From Cydia pomonella (taxonomy: Eukaryota; Arthropoda; Insecta; Lepidoptera; Tortricidae), in the NCBI RefSeq assembly GCF_033807575.1, contig NC_084716.1, forward strand, positions 1,612,001 through 1,676,000: a DNA stretch of 64,000 nucleotides, read 5' to 3'. Below the pieces are notes generated by a model that was not told the origin of the DNA, made no database searches, and saw only the letters and a list, made by a program, of their open reading frames with translations. This document shows positions 13,701-25,627 of this stretch, piece by piece. Within the stretch, counting starts at the first letter, position 1. Each line of letters opens with the position of its first letter. Position numbers and translations under genes: made by a program.

Positions 13701-16700
13701 CAACAGAACATCGTGGTCACCCATCTGTCCGGCTAACGACGCCGTTCGACTGATAAATCATACACTAATCGACTAAACGCAAAGACCGGTAAATGTAACG
13801 CTCCTATATCATTCATAATAATATAATATCTAGTTTTTATAACTACCACGCGTAAAACCAGTGTCTTCACAATTCGCGGCTTACACATTTCGTATGATGC
13901 GTTGTGAATTTATTCAGTCGAAACATCGTCGATCGACAAAGCTGTGTTCAAAATGAACAACAGTCGATGCTTAAAAACACAAAACGTAACGCAGTTCGTC
14001 GGACGGATAGGTGATCTGGAACGTACGAATATAATTAACACTTTGATATTTAAAATAAATAGACATTTTTCAACTCACCGGGCCCAAGCGCTGCTTGATG
14101 GAGACCGGCGGAGCCTCAGGAACGGGCGCCATCACTGGGTTCACGAGCGCCACGGGCATGTTGGGTACCACCGCCGGGATCGCTGGCATCTGTGTAGATG
14201 AGAAAACATGCTGTTAACATGATGGAATAATAAACTACATATTTGGATTGGAAATGTGCGGAACTGGCATAACGCTGGTTTTAGTTAATTCTTAACAAAA
14301 AATAACAGAAGTGTATTTGAAATAGAGGTGTATTGTCAAAGAAAACTTTGTAGCGACGTAAATTTACTGCCATCTTTCAACACATAATCAAAACTTTTAA
14401 AACGCCACACCGCTTTTACTGATATGAGTAAAAATTATTAAATATCAAAAAGTGGTGCCATTCAAAGTTTACTGTGTCTTGGTATAAATCTTATAATTTT
14501 AATATTTATGGTTCCCCTTCATAATTTAATAAAAATATATCTGAATAAAAAAATATAAGTAACTGAAATTGAAAATGTTTTTATGAATTATCTATGGAAT
14601 ACCTCAGTAGGTATACATTTTATACGTGTGACACTTTCACTTTCTGTGAATGTCCAGAGGGCTACTATCAAACTCCAACCTATTGAAAGGCTAGTGTTAG
14701 CGAAATCCTCCGAAATAATGTTGCACATCTTGGCAGTAACACACCTCATTGAATGAGGTGTGCACGTAGGAGTTTATGTGCACTAGTAAGACCCAATAAC
14801 GTTAGGTTTAATAAAATATAATTATCTCGGAAAAAACATAAAAACTCATCAATGCGCGTTTTCCCAGAGATAAGACTTAGCTAGATCGATATTTCGTCCG
14901 CGAAAACCCCCATATAGCAATCGTTAGAGCAGTTTCCGAGATCCCTGAATATATATATACAACAATTGCTCGTTTAAAAGTACAAGATTCATTTAGGTGA
15001 CTATTCAATGTTTAGTCAATATGCTTACTTAACCTTGTACGGCCGCCCATACTAGAATCAAATCAAAGTCAAATTTAAATAATTTGTTAAAAAAAAAATA
15101 ACCGAATGAAACTAAACAATAGCAACTTTCATCGATTAAATAATGATTTAAATTTGCTTGGAGGTAATTACTTCTAGTATTAGGACCATAGGACGGTATA
15201 GGATAACTTAAAGTGCCAATCAATGAAAAGTGGTTTGGTATTATTACCAGTGCCTATTCTAACTTAACATTAATTAAATCCTTTCAATTAACAGGAATAG
15301 CATACGCCCCGGAATCATCTAAACCTGGGGAAATAGTTTTTTTTTTGCTTCCATTAAATACGCACATAGCAAGAGCGTAGTATTTCTGGATTATTTGCTT
15401 ATTGGAAAAGGGAAAGTAGAGGCAAATTTTGTTTTTCAAGAAAGTAATAAAGTAATCCCACATTGCAAGAAAGTTGGCTAGAGTTGACAAAGGAAAAAGA
15501 TTGAGAGAGGCTTTGCTTTCCGGTAAAGTAGACATCGCGAATGTTTGCTTTCCGGAAATGTCGTCAACGTGAGAAAATGGGCTATGTCACTTTTTTAGTA
15601 TACACGGTTTTACAAACATAATGGCGATCCGTTTAAGGACATATTAGTTATGGTGTCCTCATTAGGAAAATGTAGATCTTTTTTCTTGCATTTACAAGTT
15701 GTATAGTCAGCGTCAAATACTCTGTAGCAGTCAAAGTGGCCAAATAGTTCGGTACACCATACTAAATATATGGTGTACCGAACTATTTGGCTACTTTGGT
15801 TGCTACAAAGTATTTGACGCCGACTGTAAATTACAACATGAGAAAGTTCTAAAGCTTGCTCCTCCAGCAAGTACATATTTTAATAGCGTTAAACCCGATT
15901 TAGATATTAAATGCGATAATTGTTTCTACTGAGTGTTTACACAATGAGTCGTACAGTCGTCGGGTCGTCCGGTAGTAATGCTTATATATATATTATTTTT
16001 CAAAAGTGTTTCTTAATATAAAACACGTCAAGATAGCTTACCTTCTTTCTAATGCTAATAAAACGAACTTATAGTATCAAATCAGCATTATATTTAATCA
16101 ATATTAATACGCCCTCAGTTTTGCATAACGACATATTTCATTTCAACATACACAACATGTTTTTTTCCGATAACTTTAAATTAATTACTTACATTCTTAA
16201 TATTCATTTAGGAACTAGAAATTTAAGCGCGAAGATAAATTTAAATTTAAAAGCATGTTTCACTAAGACTTTAAACATTGTAATTTAATAAATAGGTATA
16301 TATAGGGCAAGTAAAACGTCCATTTGTCGTTATCGTAAAAAATGTGGATACAAATAACGATAATGTAATGGAAGCCTTGGAACAGTGACCGGCCGATCAT
16401 TATTGTCATTAACTCTCAAGGTGACGCCAGTATAATTACCAAACACGAGTACAATATCGTGTCATGTTAACATGAACATTTTGTATGGATGTTTTGTATT
16501 TATTCTTGTATATTATACTAACCGCAGACAGGGAAAACTAGACTGTGTGTTTTCAAAACATGTAAGGATAATCCATTTTTATATTAAAACAGTAGACTTT
16601 ATAAAATAAATAAATATTAGAGGTCAATCTTACACAGATCGACACTACCCCAAGCAAAGCTATGGGTACTAGGCGACGATACACATACTTATATAGATAA

Positions 16701-19700
16701 ATACATACTTAAATACATAGAAAAAACCCATGACTCAGGAACAAATATTCGTGCTCATCACACAAATGCTCTTACCAGGATTTGAACCCAGAACCATCAA
16801 CTTCATGGGAAGGGTCACTCTACCCACTATAAATAAATAAATAAATAAATATTATAGGACATTATTACACAAATTGACTAAGTCCCACAGTAAGCTCAAT
16901 AAGGCTTGTGTTGAGGGTACTTAGGCAACGATATATATAATATATAGATATTTATAAATACTTAATACATAGAAAACACCCATGACTCAGGAACAAATAT
17001 CCATGCTCATCACACGAATAAATGCCCTTACCAGGATATGAACCCGGGACCATCAGCTTCGTAGGCAGGGTCACTACCCACTAGGCCAAACCGGTCGTCA
17101 AAACCCAAACCCCACTAGGCCAGACAGCCTTCATAAAGACTCGATTCTAATGATAAAATTCCATAGTTATTTGTTCTAGCCTGTTTCTTTTCAAACCAGA
17201 AATAGTATGGGACGCCGATTTGTTTCTTGCATAGAAAATGTATGGCGCGTACTTATAATTTACCCCTTTTCCAAACCGCAAAAATCTAGGCAAATCGGAA
17301 AAATCCAAAATTTATTCCAAATATCCAGTTTATATGAATCATTTGAAGATAAGTTTTCTGAAATTCCAATCTAACTTGAACCTTAAATCGGATTGTTAAG
17401 GTTGAAATTCTAATGGCGCGTATGTGGTCGATAAATCATACTATGCCTGGAAAAGGGGTAAAGAAAACAGACAATAGCAAACATTGTCCAGGAAGAATCA
17501 TTTTCAAATCATATTTACGAACGTTAATTAAGATTAATGTTAAAGTTTTAAGAATTGTTCTCATAAACTTTGGCGGTTAAAGCTTGTTTTTACTAAGTAC
17601 CTTGACATTGTTATTTAAAAAATTGTTAACATAAAGGCATATGGTCCACAGATGGTCAACTGATTGATTGAGTGTTTTTTTTTACGACTAGTAACAGTCC
17701 ACATCAGAAGAGCGCCTTTTTATATGGACTGTCACATTTATTAAATAGAATAGTACATTACGATACAAGTGCGAAAAATAGGAAATTCGAAACGAGTGGC
17801 GATAAATTAAAACACGACCGAAGGGAGTGTTTTAAATCGACACGAGTTGCGAATTACCTATTCGCACATGTATCGTACAACGTTTTACAGTACATATGGC
17901 CCTTTAAATGTTCTACATAGTAACGTAATATGCTCATTTTCGCACTAGTGCGCTAAAGTAGCACCATATGTACTGTAAACAATATATATAGTACAATCTG
18001 GGTCTCTTCAAGGCTAGGGTAAATAGGTATCTCATAGGTAAGCGTGCTCCACCGTAGACCGCATCATCACTTACCATCAGGTGAGATAGTGGTCAAACGC
18101 TTGCCTATCGTTATAAAAAAAAAGTGACCAAAAACTACTGCGGCTTGTATTTTTTTTTTTTTGTCTTTTTTCATGAAAGATTAATAATAATTAATTTAAA
18201 ATATGTACAGCATCCCTATTGTAAGCATCTTATGTCAAGTAGTACATATATTATAAAAGTTCCCAAGAGCTCTGGTAGGTACAAACCCGGCGATGATAAC
18301 AGGAAAACAACAACTTAAGTGTTTGAGTAACCGGGTATTCCGAATTGATAAAACAACGGGTAAAAACCTGTTATATATCTTTAATTTTATTCAAGATGTT
18401 TATTGTTTTGTTGAACATGGTATTTTAAGCGTTTTAGAAATACAAAACTATTGTCTTGTCTTATCTTGTCTTTGGAGTACACAAGGATAAATGTATTCAC
18501 ACTTCTTTTGTCCGTTAACTTTTGTTTTAAATACCATAGTAAAAAAAATCGGACAAGTGCGAATCGGACTCGCCCACCGAGGGTTCCGTACTTTTTAATA
18601 TTTGTTGTTGTAGCGGCAACAGATATACATCATCTGTGAAAATTTGAACTGTCTAGCTAGCTATCACGGACGGACGGACAGCGGAGTCATAGTAATAGGG
18701 TCCCGTTTTACCCTTTGGGTACTAAATAAGCTTATTTAAGTTTCTCATACAAAACTGGTTTATGCTCTATTTCGTATGTTATATAAGCTACATAAACTAA
18801 TTACAGGCATAGATATATACCTCATGTTATTGTATGTGAGGTTTCATTACAATCCAACACGTAGTTCTAAAATGAGAACGAAACTCCGTTTGTATGGGAA
18901 GGTGAAATTCGGCCGAGCTTACTGTGACTCTTAAAACAACTCCTATTATATTTCCCACCCTTTTCAATCATCAATAGCAGCATTTTTCACTCCGATTGTC
19001 CGTCTAGTTTTAACATCTATGTTTACTAAACAACTTGCTCTAATAATAGATGTCATTATATAATAGTTGATTGTTTGATAACTTCTTTAACAAAAGACCA
19101 AGCGTTCAGCTGATATAATTAGGTAATTAATATCTAAATTAGTTAAAAAAAGCTAGTGTTCCTTTCTGTGAATCTCATTATTCTAATTAAATAATTAAAA
19201 ATAAAGTTCAAATTAGTTAATGAATGAACTTACGTTCATTTGGACTATCAAAGTATGGATATTTGTAGCAGCTTAGAAAATCTAAAATAAACCATGATTG
19301 CTAACTTTACTAATCAAGGAAGGCCTTCCTTGATCAGCAAAATTAATCAGTAAAAAAATCAGTTCTTGGTTGGTTGGTTGATGACAATCCCAATATATAA
19401 CAAAAATCTTGTAAGCTTACGAAACAGACTTACACGATTCTTTCTGTGCCACAGTGACACAGTTGAAAAATATTATCATACATTTATAAGCCTATTACAG
19501 TACGTTTACATAACCATGCCCGCTCTGTGGACCCGGCTATTTATGTATATTGAAACATCACAATTTCACATTAATATTAGACATACCTTAGTATTCGTAG
19601 CCGCGGCGATCTCGAGCGCCCTCCTGGTCTTCTCCAGCTCCATCTCAATCTTCTTGCGCTGCAGCATGAGCAGCTCCTGCTCCTTCTTGGCGAGGATCAT

Positions 19701-22056
19701 TTTCATTTTTTCCTCCTCTTCGGCTGAGGGGGTGCTCGTTGTAGCAGAAGCAACCGGCTGTGGAGAGAAATGAGGTTTAGGAACATGGTTATTTAAACAA
19801 ATATATTATTTATTGAAAGATAAGCCTTGGGTGAATGTTTATGTAAATGGGACTGCATGTTTAATGTTACAGAAATCCTTTTGTCGTAGACAATGTGGTT
19901 TAATATTTTTACTTGACTGTGTAGTGAATAAAATAAATTATTGTCCTTTTAACGCATTTTTCATAAACAAAATGTTAAACACATGTAGACCCTAAGACCA
20001 ATAAATATTAAACCATGTTAAAAAGCTTGTTGCTCAAGTTTTTAATTTATATAAAAAAAAATACGGAGTTTCCTTCATTAGTGAATGTAAAATGAATGTG
20101 AAATCAATAAACATGTATGTAGGTAGATGTTACTACTTCTCTGCATATACTTAAACTGAACTTAAATTGTATTAAAAAGCTTAATACTATACATACATAC
20201 TTTACAAGAGCTATTCATAAGACTTAATGTAACTATATCTAAATCAAAACAGAAACAACTAAAAAACACCTTTTTCAGAAAATTGGGATTTACATGGATG
20301 GTAGACTGCTGCGGCTGTGCTTGTATCGGCCAAGCCGGATCGATCAGATTCACTTTTACATCCAGCTGGTATAGTTTGGTGGCCGGGAACACATCATGCC
20401 ACGTCTCACGCAGCTTGAACATCTGTGATCTGACTTTCTCATCCACCTGCCGAAGTAAAATGTGTTAATATTTCGAATAGTTTGAAGTGTATGAATATAA
20501 TAAGCACAGAAACCCAGTTCTCAATGTTAAATTGTGTGGCAATTTTTTTATTTTTATATAATACTTTAAAATACATGTTTTGCTAAATTTAGCAACTAAT
20601 TCCTAAGAATTGTTTAAAACATTACATTTTAAGGATGATGAATGTGGTTTTTAGAACAGTTTGTTTTGGCAACATGGTATTTTTTACAAGATGTTTAGAC
20701 AATACAATATCTACTCTTTATTGCACACCTGACACAGTTTACAAGTACAGAAACAAATAAAGACAATTGGAAAGAGGTAAGAACAGGTGGTGTTATTGCT
20801 TAGGAACAATCTCTTCCAGACAACCTTTGGGTAGCAGAGACAATGTGGTAATTTGGAATGGCATTTTATGACTGAAGTATTTTGAGTTTGCTAAAATTAG
20901 GATAGACAAATAAGACCAATGAAATAAAGACATTGAGAACGGGGTTTTAATATAAAGGAACAGTTCAATTACCTGCTTGAAAGTCCTAGTGAACATGTTA
21001 ACAATGATCTGAGAGAACTTCTGCACGTAGGCGCCGCCAACATTCTTGATGATGGAATCTACTAAATAGAGCACGGGCAGCTTGATGTCCGCTTGGACCT
21101 GTACGGAGGAAACAAATTCTAGACTACTAGGCCCGGCCCCACCTGGCAAACCACCCGTGGTTCGTCCGAGGCCGCCTCCACTTGTCCTCAATCGTAGATT
21201 TAACTATCAGATTACAGTATGGGTAGGAATAATACAAAACATTTGCTTCAAAAACCCTTTTAATATCCGGCGCTTAGTAAAATAAATAAGGACGAACTCA
21301 GTTTTAAAAAACTTTATTTTAACATTTTACATAACTGAAATAAAATCAGTTCATGAAATTGCCAAGCTAATTGTAAGTGGCACAAAAATCAGATGGTAAT
21401 ATTACTATGTAACAGGTATCTCCGTTGTAATGTTGAGCAATCAACTTTCAAAATTAATTTAAACAGGTTTTTTACTTACAAAACATTGCAAAATATAACT
21501 ATTTGTTTCATCATTCTCATGTTAAAACTATTCCAAAGGATTTTAAGCATGTTAAGGTAATCTTATCTCATTTTAAACAAATTCTGACTATAGGTAGTGA
21601 TGTTATCTGGCTATTAGCAACATGTTTAAGTACTATGCGGGTTTGTGTTATCACGATAAACGATAATTGTACGCGATACTCAAAAACAAAGGTTAAATGA
21701 CTTGTATTTAACGCTAGTTAGTTCTGATAGTACTAATTGCAGTTGGAGATACCTGTTTTCGAGCCAGACCAGTACAAACGAGGTCGGCTGTCACATCAAC
21801 ACGTAAAGCACGCCACAGAGGCGTGCGTCAACGCAAGACACTTTCCCCGTCACGTGACATTTCCGCGAATGCCCATCGCCTAACTTTAAAAATGCAAATT
21901 CACCTTCTCCAAGTGCTTCTCCACAGTATCAACGATAACCCCCGCGTGGTCGATGTTCTCTTCGGCCAGGATAGTCAGCATGTTGATCAGCGGCTTGCTG
22001 TTCACAGTCAAATCCGCAAGACTGGACGCGTACTCGTCCGCGATTTCCTTCGACAT
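1711..22056 (-). CDS. Pcf11: Pcf11, pre-mRNA cleavage complex II / transcription termination factor (3' end missing)
   Basis: Eleven coding exons join in phase: 22056-21904, 21098-20973, 20446-20270, 19757-19587, 14189-14079, 13724-12839, 6014-5870, 5287-5031, 4735-3182, 2768-2429, 1937-1711. They give 1382 residues; the last exon ends at a donor and the gene continues off the left edge. Residues 1-152 form the CID, which binds the RNA polymerase II C-terminal domain (starts [16 protein letters not shown]; includes [16 protein letters not shown]). Residues 153-209 are a charged coiled coil. Exon 6 has two RDPRL motifs, a Lys/Glu-rich stretch and an Ala-Pro repeat. Exons 7, 8 and 9 each start with a DVDLR motif. 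Exon 9 holds a Pro/Arg/Met-rich section and a beta-rich repeat region. Exon 11 has a zinc finger (CSGC ... SQHLDWH). Family knowledge: Pcf11 works with Clp1 in 3'-end cleavage and termination. An ATG 15 bases upstream (22071) is in frame; the downstream start fits the family better. Confidence 0.93.
4781..4926. mobile_element. Short inverted-repeat element in Pcf11 intron 8
   Basis: Terminal pair cagtggcggatcc and atccgctactg flanks about 145 bases. The ends resemble the 157-bp element at 59626-59782, which has a clear 8-bp target duplication. Here no clear duplication is seen. It occupies much of the 295-bp intron between exons 9 and 8. Confidence 0.5.
6226..6349. mobile_element. Miniature inverted-repeat element
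   Basis: About 124 bp bounded by tagggccagttgcacca and its near-reverse complement tggtgcaaccgaccct(a). There is no coding potential. It lies in Pcf11 intron 6 (12838-6015). The remainder of 6350-7900 is AT-rich with no exon I can support. Confidence 0.65.
7902..8052. mobile_element. Miniature inverted-repeat element
   Basis: The ends agtctgaccaacctaactctg and cagagttagcttggtcagact are inverted copies over about 21 bases, with two mismatches. The interior is also partly palindromic (aaacgtcataatttc / gtttgacgttt). It lies in Pcf11 intron 6 and is non-coding. Confidence 0.7.
8365..8700 (+). repeat. Interspersed repeat starting accggtcaagtgcgagtt (truncated copy)
   Basis: It begins with the ccggtcaagtgcgag ... 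gggttccgtac head and shares internal blocks (gcgccatctatcgg, aaccgatt) with the full element at 33205-33897. The right terminal inverted repeat seen there is not found here. A second stretch downstream (8700-9430) shows no recognisable gene. Confidence 0.65.
9440..9930 (-). mobile_element. Non-LTR retrotransposon fragment (RTE-like reverse transcriptase tail)
   Basis: The minus strand encodes interrupted pieces of the endonuclease-reverse transcriptase tail: a [13 protein letters not shown] block, [11 protein letters not shown] and WAGHVCRM. Stops and frameshifts separate them. It has the same tail architecture as the neighbouring fragment at 10150-10860, so two dead copies lie side by side in Pcf11 intron 6. 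Confidence 0.7.
10150..10860 (-). mobile_element. Non-LTR retrotransposon fragment (reverse transcriptase C-terminal tail)
   Basis: An open frame of 184 residues (10709-10155) contains [33 protein letters not shown] and a basic tail, typical of the region after the reverse transcriptase in RTE-like elements. No catalytic motif is present. It lies antisense-independent inside Pcf11 intron 6 and on the same strand as Pcf11. Confidence 0.75.
11366..11625. repeat. Two-copy tandem duplication (~127 bp unit) in Pcf11 intron 6
   Basis: Two adjacent copies begin with attgcttgcatagctttctt and end with gtgcgtgaagataataat. They differ by a few substitutions and small indels, including a longer T run in the second. 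No exon lies within the unit, unlike the exon-derived arrays elsewhere in the window. Confidence 0.85.
14326..14470 (+). repeat. Partial copy of the large inverted-repeat element seen at 29611-29972
   Basis: It starts tttgaaatagaggtgtattg and continues through aatttactgccatcttt and atcaaaaagtggtgccat, matching the left arm of the palindrome at 29611-29972. The right arm is absent here. It lies in Pcf11 intron 4. Confidence 0.65.
15704..15828. mobile_element. 125-bp near-perfect palindromic element (copy 1), Tc1/mariner-type ends
   Basis: The whole element folds on itself around tatatggtgtacc. Ends are tagtcagcgtcaaatac and gtatttgacgccgactgta. Other copies are at 36844-36970 and 43658-43783, bounded by TACAGTCAGCG. 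The terminal TA-CAGT arrangement suggests mobilisation by a Tc1/mariner transposase (inference). It lies in Pcf11 intron 4. Confidence 0.75.
16605..17100 (-). mobile_element. Two tandem tRNA-derived SINE copies
   Basis: Read on the minus strand, each copy has a tRNA-like head: TGGCCTAGTGG resembles an A box and GGGTTCATATCC a B box. The body carries the phrase cctgagtcatgggtg and ends in a (TATT)n tail. The first copy lies near 17100-16845 and the second near 16830-16605, separated by an ataaataaataaataa run. It lies in Pcf11 intron 4. The head is not a functional tRNA gene. Confidence 0.75.
17745..17990 (+). repeat. Interspersed repeat family X, copy 1 (cgatacaagtgcgaaaaat)
   Basis: It shares near-identical sequence with 34945-35182 (same strand) and 41466-41690 (opposite strand). 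Internal inverted motifs (tacgatacaagtgcgaa / ttcgcacatgtatcgta) and gcatatggccc/acatatgtactgt boxes suggest a foldback element. It lies in Pcf11 intron 4. Short open frames within it are identical between copies only because the DNA is. Confidence 0.7.
18546..18722 (+). repeat. Interspersed repeat caagtgcgaatcggactcgc ... gggtcccgttttaccctttg
   Basis: This is a short copy of the family also seen at 27031-27205 and 38291-38586. It starts with an inverted gtgcga/actcgc pair followed by gggttccgtac, and ends with a gacggacggacagcg tract and gggtcccg. It is non-coding and lies in Pcf11 intron 4. Confidence 0.7.
20705..20850 (-). mobile_element. Retrotransposon 3' end (antisense), in Pcf11 intron 2
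   Basis: The reverse complement contains the phrase aaggttgtctggaagagatt and a terminal tgtgcaataaag-like tail. The same tail appears in forward orientation at 63520-63665. It is a non-LTR element 3' untranslated end without coding sequence. Confidence 0.65.
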
Positions 22057-22450
22057 CTTGCTGCACGACACTTGTCGCTTCTCTCAGCATACCACTATCT
22101 TCAACCGCACATCACTGCAAAGCACAGAATACTGATTTTTAGCTCGCTATTACGTCGGTCGCGAGATTTCAATATGGCGAGATAGTACAAGGCAACACGT
22201 AGCAAACTTACATTAACACCGATAACACGCAACTGTTGATGATAATCCGAAGTTTGAAGGCAATCACCTCACGTACGAGACCGAGCACATATTTATGAAA
22301 AACTTTGGTCACGTAGCACTATCAGTGCTTTATAAAAATAGCTGCTAACGGGACGTCCGATTCTCAAGCTTGCTCGATGTACAAATACAAAATGGCGACG
22401 ACAGCACGATTCCTCTCTTCACCCCACTCCACCTCGCACGGCCCACGCAC
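22057..22450 (-). promoter_or_regulatory. Probable Pcf11 promoter and 5' leader
   Basis: The region upstream of the Pcf11 start codon is richer in GC and CpG than its surroundings. It contains gacgtcc, tcgcgag and an aaaatggcg box resembling a YY1-type site. No TATA box is placed convincingly. A TTTGCAG/TGATG junction near 22115 could end a 5' leader intron, but this cannot be settled without transcripts. Confidence 0.4.
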
Positions 22451-22829
22451 ATGCGTCACTTCTAGTGTTTACCAAACCGACATTATCGTTATCGATATTA
22501 TAATACGCAACAAATATTTCGAAATAGAATAACCTTATTAATAATTACATAATTTTAAAGGGTGCATTACATTTTTTATAATTACTTTTCATATATTATA
22601 GTTTCATATATCGTTATTTTGAATAACGTAATAAATGGCATACTACCGTAATAACTAATGCCTAATTAACGGCATACTTAATGTTATTATTGGTATAATG
22701 ATTATAAGGTATATTTACACTTCGTCTAATATACATTGCCATAATTATTACATAGGTACTGTAAAGCATATCATTTGTTCTAACAAGTGACATCACATAA
22801 TTATTTGTGTGGCATAATTAGTTGCATGA

Positions 22830-23210
22830 CATAAATGGGTTAGGTTAGGTTGGAACTGCGACCCACCCGCGAGTTGCCCACATTGTCGTGGTGGAGGGGC
22901 TTAGTAGCCGTGGCTTGGTCACCCACGGTGAAGCGAAGAGGCAACCAGGGCCGGCCTGATTGAGGTGCGGGCTGGCCCGAGGAGGACGCTCCAAGTGGGC
23001 TTGGTAAGCCCGCTTGTGACGCGTTGGAGGTGGACCGTCGAGGAAGAGGAGTGTCGGTGCTGCGGTTAAAACGTTCTCCCTATCCTCGACGGCCGAGGCG
23101 AGATCGCAGGGGAAGAGGCGTGATGGTATTACGGTGCGCCACTCTCCCTATTCCCTGCGACCTTGGCGGGGCCGTTCCGCTGTAAAAGGAGGGCTAGGTT
23201 TTTTTGTGTT
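22830..23210 (+). repeat. GC-rich block, probably a retrotransposon 5' region
   Basis: About 380 bases of much higher GC than the flanks start after a ttaggttaggttgg run and contain gtggtggaggggcttagtag and tcaccgtgggt-like phrases. It has no sustained reading frame. The composition and wording resemble lepidopteran non-LTR element leaders, but I cannot name the family. Confidence 0.35.
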
Positions 23211-23436
23211 GGGAGTTAGGTAAGGTAAAACGTTGACCCCCCGTAGAATAAAATACCTAGCAAAAATGTGGTTTAGTTTGGTTTTGAACTGAAAAAATAG
23301 GTTAAGTTTCGTATTAGTTTTCGAAATAAAGTGACGTATATGGATGCATCATTTTATATACTCAAACATTGTATACTGAGGCAAGTCACTGGCACCATAG
23401 TACGCTGGACAGTTAACCCAGACGAGGGTAAATAAA

Positions 23437-23750
23437 GTGTGGCATACTGATTCAATTCACTGGGTCAACGTGGTAAAGAAACTCGTCATCATGTTCCTCG
23501 CGTTGTCTAGGCATTTTTGCCACAACTCATGGGCGCCTGGGCTGTGCTTGGCAACTAATCCCAAGAATTGGCGTAGGAACTGTCACCTTGTTCTCACGAT
23601 GTTTTCCTTCACCGAAAAGCGGCTGGTAATTATCAAATGATATTTCGTACATAAGTTCCGAAAACTCATTGATACGAGCCAGGGTTTGAACCCGCAACCT
23701 CCGGATTAAAAGTCGCACGCTCTTATCGCTAGGCCACCAGCGCTTCTAAA
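23437..23750 (-). mobile_element. tRNA-derived SINE
   Basis: On the minus strand the head reads TGGTGGCCTAGCGATAAGAG (A-box-like), followed by GCGGGTTCAAACCC (a good B box). The body continues through tcggtgaaggaaaacatcg and cccatgagttgtggc. This is a classical lepidopteran SINE. It lies between Pcf11 and YIPF1. Confidence 0.8.
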
Positions 23751-24549
23751 AAATGGTAAAGAATCTGATAATAACATTTCAAATTGCAATTATTCGATAA
23801 ATTACAAATGTTTTGATAATTATTAGGTAACATACAATTTTACTTTGAATCATATTGTATCATATTAATTGTCAAATTTTGACGTATACTGGATGAAGTG
23901 CTTGTTGGCTTCGCTAAAATACGTGTATACTGGAGTATATACTCTTACATATCATAAACTGCGATACATTTTTGAATTCTATTAATGGAGACATAATCTA
24001 AGAGATTTCGCCACCAACTTTATTAAGCATGCGCAGGGCTCTCGTCCACAATGCCTCACACAGCAGGTCGGTGCGCGTGCGCGGTTCTGCTTGCAGCGGC
24101 GGTCAGCATCGGCGCTACACATACCGCGGGGGCGCGCACATGCTCACTGTGGCCAGTAACCCTGAGTTACTGATCATACTACACAATAGTTTAAATAGGA
24201 AGCTAGGGCAAAATCTCCTAACCCTAACCTCCAACTGGTTATAGAGTCTGACCAGCGAGTTGTGTCATAAAAAAACGCGGGAATTCCTTTACAAGCTGTA
24301 CCTGACAATAAAATGAATATATAATTAAATGATAGTTTGAAATGGACAACTTATTTGATAGGATAAAAATTGCCATATAAAGATTTTTTTAAATAGCTTG
24401 TGACACGATTCGCTGGTCAGACTTTACCCTACCATTCCCAACACAAACAAAGTTGGGTACATAAGGGGGTAAAACGGGTAAATACCATAACATTTCAGGT
24501 AAAAAAACCACACAAACTCATTTAGTATGCGCTCCAGTGTAAATTTGGA

Positions 24550-24753
24550 TTAATGCGGGAAACAAATACTAGCGTTCATTTCTATGTGGCTTTTTACGAG
24601 AGCTTCGTACAATGCATGTATAGCGGCTATATTCGTAAAACCCTGGGCCTGCCGCAAGATAAATCCTAAATTTCTGTATACCCCATTACAAATCATAATT
24701 ACGTGATCACTAAAGGATAGGTCAGCGGTGAAGTGTACGTCTAGATCAGGCAC
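24550..24753 (-). mobile_element. Small non-LTR reverse transcriptase fragment
   Basis: A 67-residue frame reads PDLDVHFTADLSFSDHV ... NLGFILRQAQGF ... ALYEALVKSHIE. This is the pattern of the segment just C-terminal to the reverse transcriptase active site in Jockey-type elements (a LGV-F-x-L-SF-x-H block). It is severely truncated. Confidence 0.7.
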
Positions 24754-24761
24754 CTCCGTAA

Positions 24762-25121
24762 AGCCCCCTCCAGACTATGCGCGTGAATCGCGGCGCGACT
24801 TCGCGGAGCGAACATGCCGCGACGTTGACGTAGACTCCACACTCGCACAACTTCACGGCGATTTCGCAGTTTGGTTCGCGGCAAGATGGCGCCGAAGCGT
24901 CAGCTGATCGGATTTAGTTTGCGGCAAGGCACTGATTCAAACTGGGAACTGTCAAATTGATTTTTGGTTGATCAAGTTCGCACCCAATATAACCAAGTAG
25001 CCGCCATAGACGGTTATGACAGTTCAGATTAACACTCCCTCCACACTAGAGGGCCCTCCACACTCGCGTTCGCGGATTCGCGCCTCGATTCGCGCACGAG
25101 TGTGGGGGGGGGGGGGGCTTA
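24762..25121. mobile_element. Inverted-repeat element with G-run end
   Basis: The left end aagccccctccagactatgc pairs imperfectly with the right end near 25085-25119 (cgcacgagtgtgg followed by a run of 14 G at 25104-25117 and ctta). The interior is rich in cgcg motifs and contains an additional tccacactcg / cgagtgtgg pair. It is non-coding. Confidence 0.55.
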
Positions 25122-25627
25122 ACGCGTTCCTTTGGCGGCCCTCCATCGTGTATCTGTATCGTATCGATAATGTATCGGAGTTTGGGACTGGCTAATAAAT
25201 ATTGAAGGTCATTTAGTTAAGGAACTTCTGCAACGCAAACGAAAAAAAAATCTAAGTCTTAGAGACTGTTGTGTTGAGTACCTAACTGTCCTAACTTAAT
25301 TTAACGATTATAAACGTATTGTAATAAATATGCCTACATGAAAAATAAAGTATCTTTATCAAAGAATATAATACTCACTAGGAGATCTTTTAATGATAGC
25401 TGATAAGAAATATCGATATCGATAAGTTATCGTATAGAATTAACCATACAGTACATCTAAACTTAAGGCTGATATACACGCGGCGGTTTTGATTGAAAAC
25501 AAACTATTCTAGCGTTTTCCACACTGACTGAAATGTAATCAATGGTAATGACATGCGCGTTATGACGTTTTTTCCTCAAGTCTGTGTTTTACTTTATTTA
25601 CGAAAACTGTGATTAATATTTTAAAAA

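Noticed and set aside
12736..13776. Plus-strand frames of 80-258 residues opposite Pcf11 exon 6
   Set aside because: They are shadows of a GC-rich, Arg/Lys/Ala-coding exon. The minus strand has correct splice sites and Pcf11-like RDPRL motifs.
16605..17100. tRNA genes from the A- and B-box-like sequences
   Set aside because: The heads do not fold into a complete cloverleaf and are followed by SINE bodies with (TATT)n tails. The same holds for 23437-23750.
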